Positions 59,612-60,094 of a stretch of DNA of 60,094 nt are shown piece by piece (the first letter of the stretch is position 1; every line of letters begins with the position of its first letter). Made by a program: the position numbers and the translations under genes. The notes under the pieces were generated by a model. That model did no database searches. It was not told the DNA's origin and saw only the letters and a program-made list of their open reading frames with translations. Location: positions 15,532 through 75,625 of the forward strand of contig DAQA01000002.1 of NCBI GenBank assembly GCA_002502685.1, read 5' to 3'. This DNA is from Euryarchaeota archaeon UBA202. GTDB lineage: Archaea; Thermoplasmatota; E2; UBA202.

Positions 59612-60094
59612 TCAGAATATTTTCATCACTTTTTTTCTCTTAAATCCAATATATATTTTATGGTAGCCGGATAATTCCTTGTCAAGTTGCCTATCCCCGG
59701 TATCCACTCGGAGACCTGATAATCCCCGTAATTTATTAGGGGTGGAAAGAATGGCAATGTTGTCTACACCCACTTTTTTAATCACTTCGGGACTGATTTG
59801 TTCATTTCCTCTTCCAAAGATAAATCCTTGTCCCCCCAGGGGGGATATAACTATTTTTCCCTTTTTATTGGATTTTAGGTGTTCCAGTATCATATTTTCA
59901 GTGGCGTCCTTTGCCACAAGTTTTTTTCCATCAAGTATATCGACCCCGAGCAGTGTTCCCTTGATACCGGCTAATTTTTTTAGTGCATAGGTTGTGCTCC
60001 CGCCGCCAATAATAGTTAATCCCTCAAGCATATCGATGACCCCTGTTGCAATCGCTATCTTATCTTCTTTGCCTCCTTCAAGAAAATTTTTTGA
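59612..60094 (-). CDS. ATP-NAD kinase family protein, 5' part off the window
   Basis: 160 residues of the C-terminal part. The frame is open through the right edge (the last visible codons read SKNFLEGGKED), so the internal Met at 60031 is not the start. Typical COG3199 sequence: GLTIIGGGSTTYALKKLAGIKG, TLLGVDILDGKKLVAKDA, ISPLGGQGFIFGRGNEQISP and LRVDTGDRQLDKELSGY. These proteins resemble NAD kinases and are thought to phosphorylate NAD or a related molecule; the N-terminal nucleotide site is outside the window. Confidence 0.82.
   Translation of the reverse strand, partial: SKNFLEGGKEDKIAIATGVIDMLEGLTIIGGGSTTYALKKLAGIKGTLLGVDILDGKKLVAKDATENMILEHLKSNKKGKIVISPLGGQGFIFGRGNEQISPEVIKKVGVDNIAILSTPNKLRGLSGLRVDTGDRQLDKELSGYHKIYIGFKRKKVMKIF

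Noticed and set aside
1..60094. CRISPR arrays, IS elements with transposase, rRNA genes
   Set aside because: No regularly spaced repeats, no transposase or integrase motif and no rRNA-like sequence were seen. The three island repeats are unevenly spaced and unlike CRISPR.

Overview
The window is a piece of archaeal chromosome, most likely from a euryarchaeon close to Thermoplasmatota; that placement is an inference from gene content. Archaeal evidence: the ribosomal order L3-L4-L23-L2-S19-L22-S3 with archaeal-type proteins, aIF2-beta, Sec61-beta, S15 of the archaeal/eukaryotic type, archaeosine tRNA-guanine transglycosylase and RaSEA, MptA, pantoate kinase, SepF, EndoQ, a presenilin-type protease, and a tRNA-Trp intron carrying a box C/D guide. 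Many start codons lie 20-30 nt downstream of a TATA box with no room for a leader, so leaderless transcripts are common. T-runs of 8-15 mark many gene ends.

Layout. 1-4.2 kb: the 5' part of the S10 ribosomal operon (minus strand; S3 runs off the left edge). 4.5-9.0 kb: a tight plus-strand operon glyA, AK6/Fap7-type kinase, CDP-alcohol phosphatidyltransferase, CoaBC, pantoate kinase. 9.1-12.6 kb: tgtA and cysS (minus). 12.8-17.5 kb: endonuclease IV-like protein, hexuloisomerase, aIF2-beta, TldD, TldE, then tRNA-Leu(CAG). 17.6-21.8 kb: an accessory island beginning at the 3' end of tRNA-Leu. It holds three copies of a palindrome plus T-arm-like repeat, a Fic/Doc-family gene with a convergent 34-residue gene, secreted proteins of unknown role, and a secreted beta-lactamase-fold hydrolase. 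22.0-31.9 kb: mptA, kptA overlapping tRNA-Lys(CUU), pyrG/folD/sec61-beta (minus), S15, an RNase H-fold protein, small membrane proteins, EndoQ with RNase HII, acylphosphatase. 32.0-38.6 kb: hutH and hutU (histidine to imidazolone propionate), presenilin-like protease, acetyl-CoA synthetase. 39.0-48.2 kb: a 1327-residue CARDB surface protein, intron-containing tRNA-Trp, sepF, RaSEA, small genes, a PKD-domain secreted protein and several gene-free stretches with strong RNA-like inverted repeats. 48.2-60.1 kb: hisS, carbamate kinase, cis-prenyltransferase, tRNA-Arg(CCG), gingipain-family protease, a 1-kb gene-poor stretch with a start-less open frame, Trm9-like methyltransferase, UbiA prenyltransferase, an AttH/CrtC-like lipoprotein, an aminotransferase, and the C-terminal part of an ATP-NAD kinase that runs off the right edge.

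How the parts fit. Core genes dominate: translation, tRNA maturation and modification (TgtA, RaSEA, KptA, Trm9-like, the tRNA-Trp intron guide), cofactors (CoA, pterin/folate C1 units), nucleotide synthesis, repair (EndoQ, RNase HII, endonuclease IV-like), and lipid or glycan-carrier synthesis. The secreted proteins (CARDB, PKD, gingipain, beta-lactamase fold) together with histidine degradation and Acs suggest a heterotroph living on protein. The most unusual places are the tRNA-Leu island with its Fic/34-residue pair, the HutH with Cys in place of the MIO serine, the kptA/tRNA-Lys overlap, and four intergenic candidates for unannotated RNAs.
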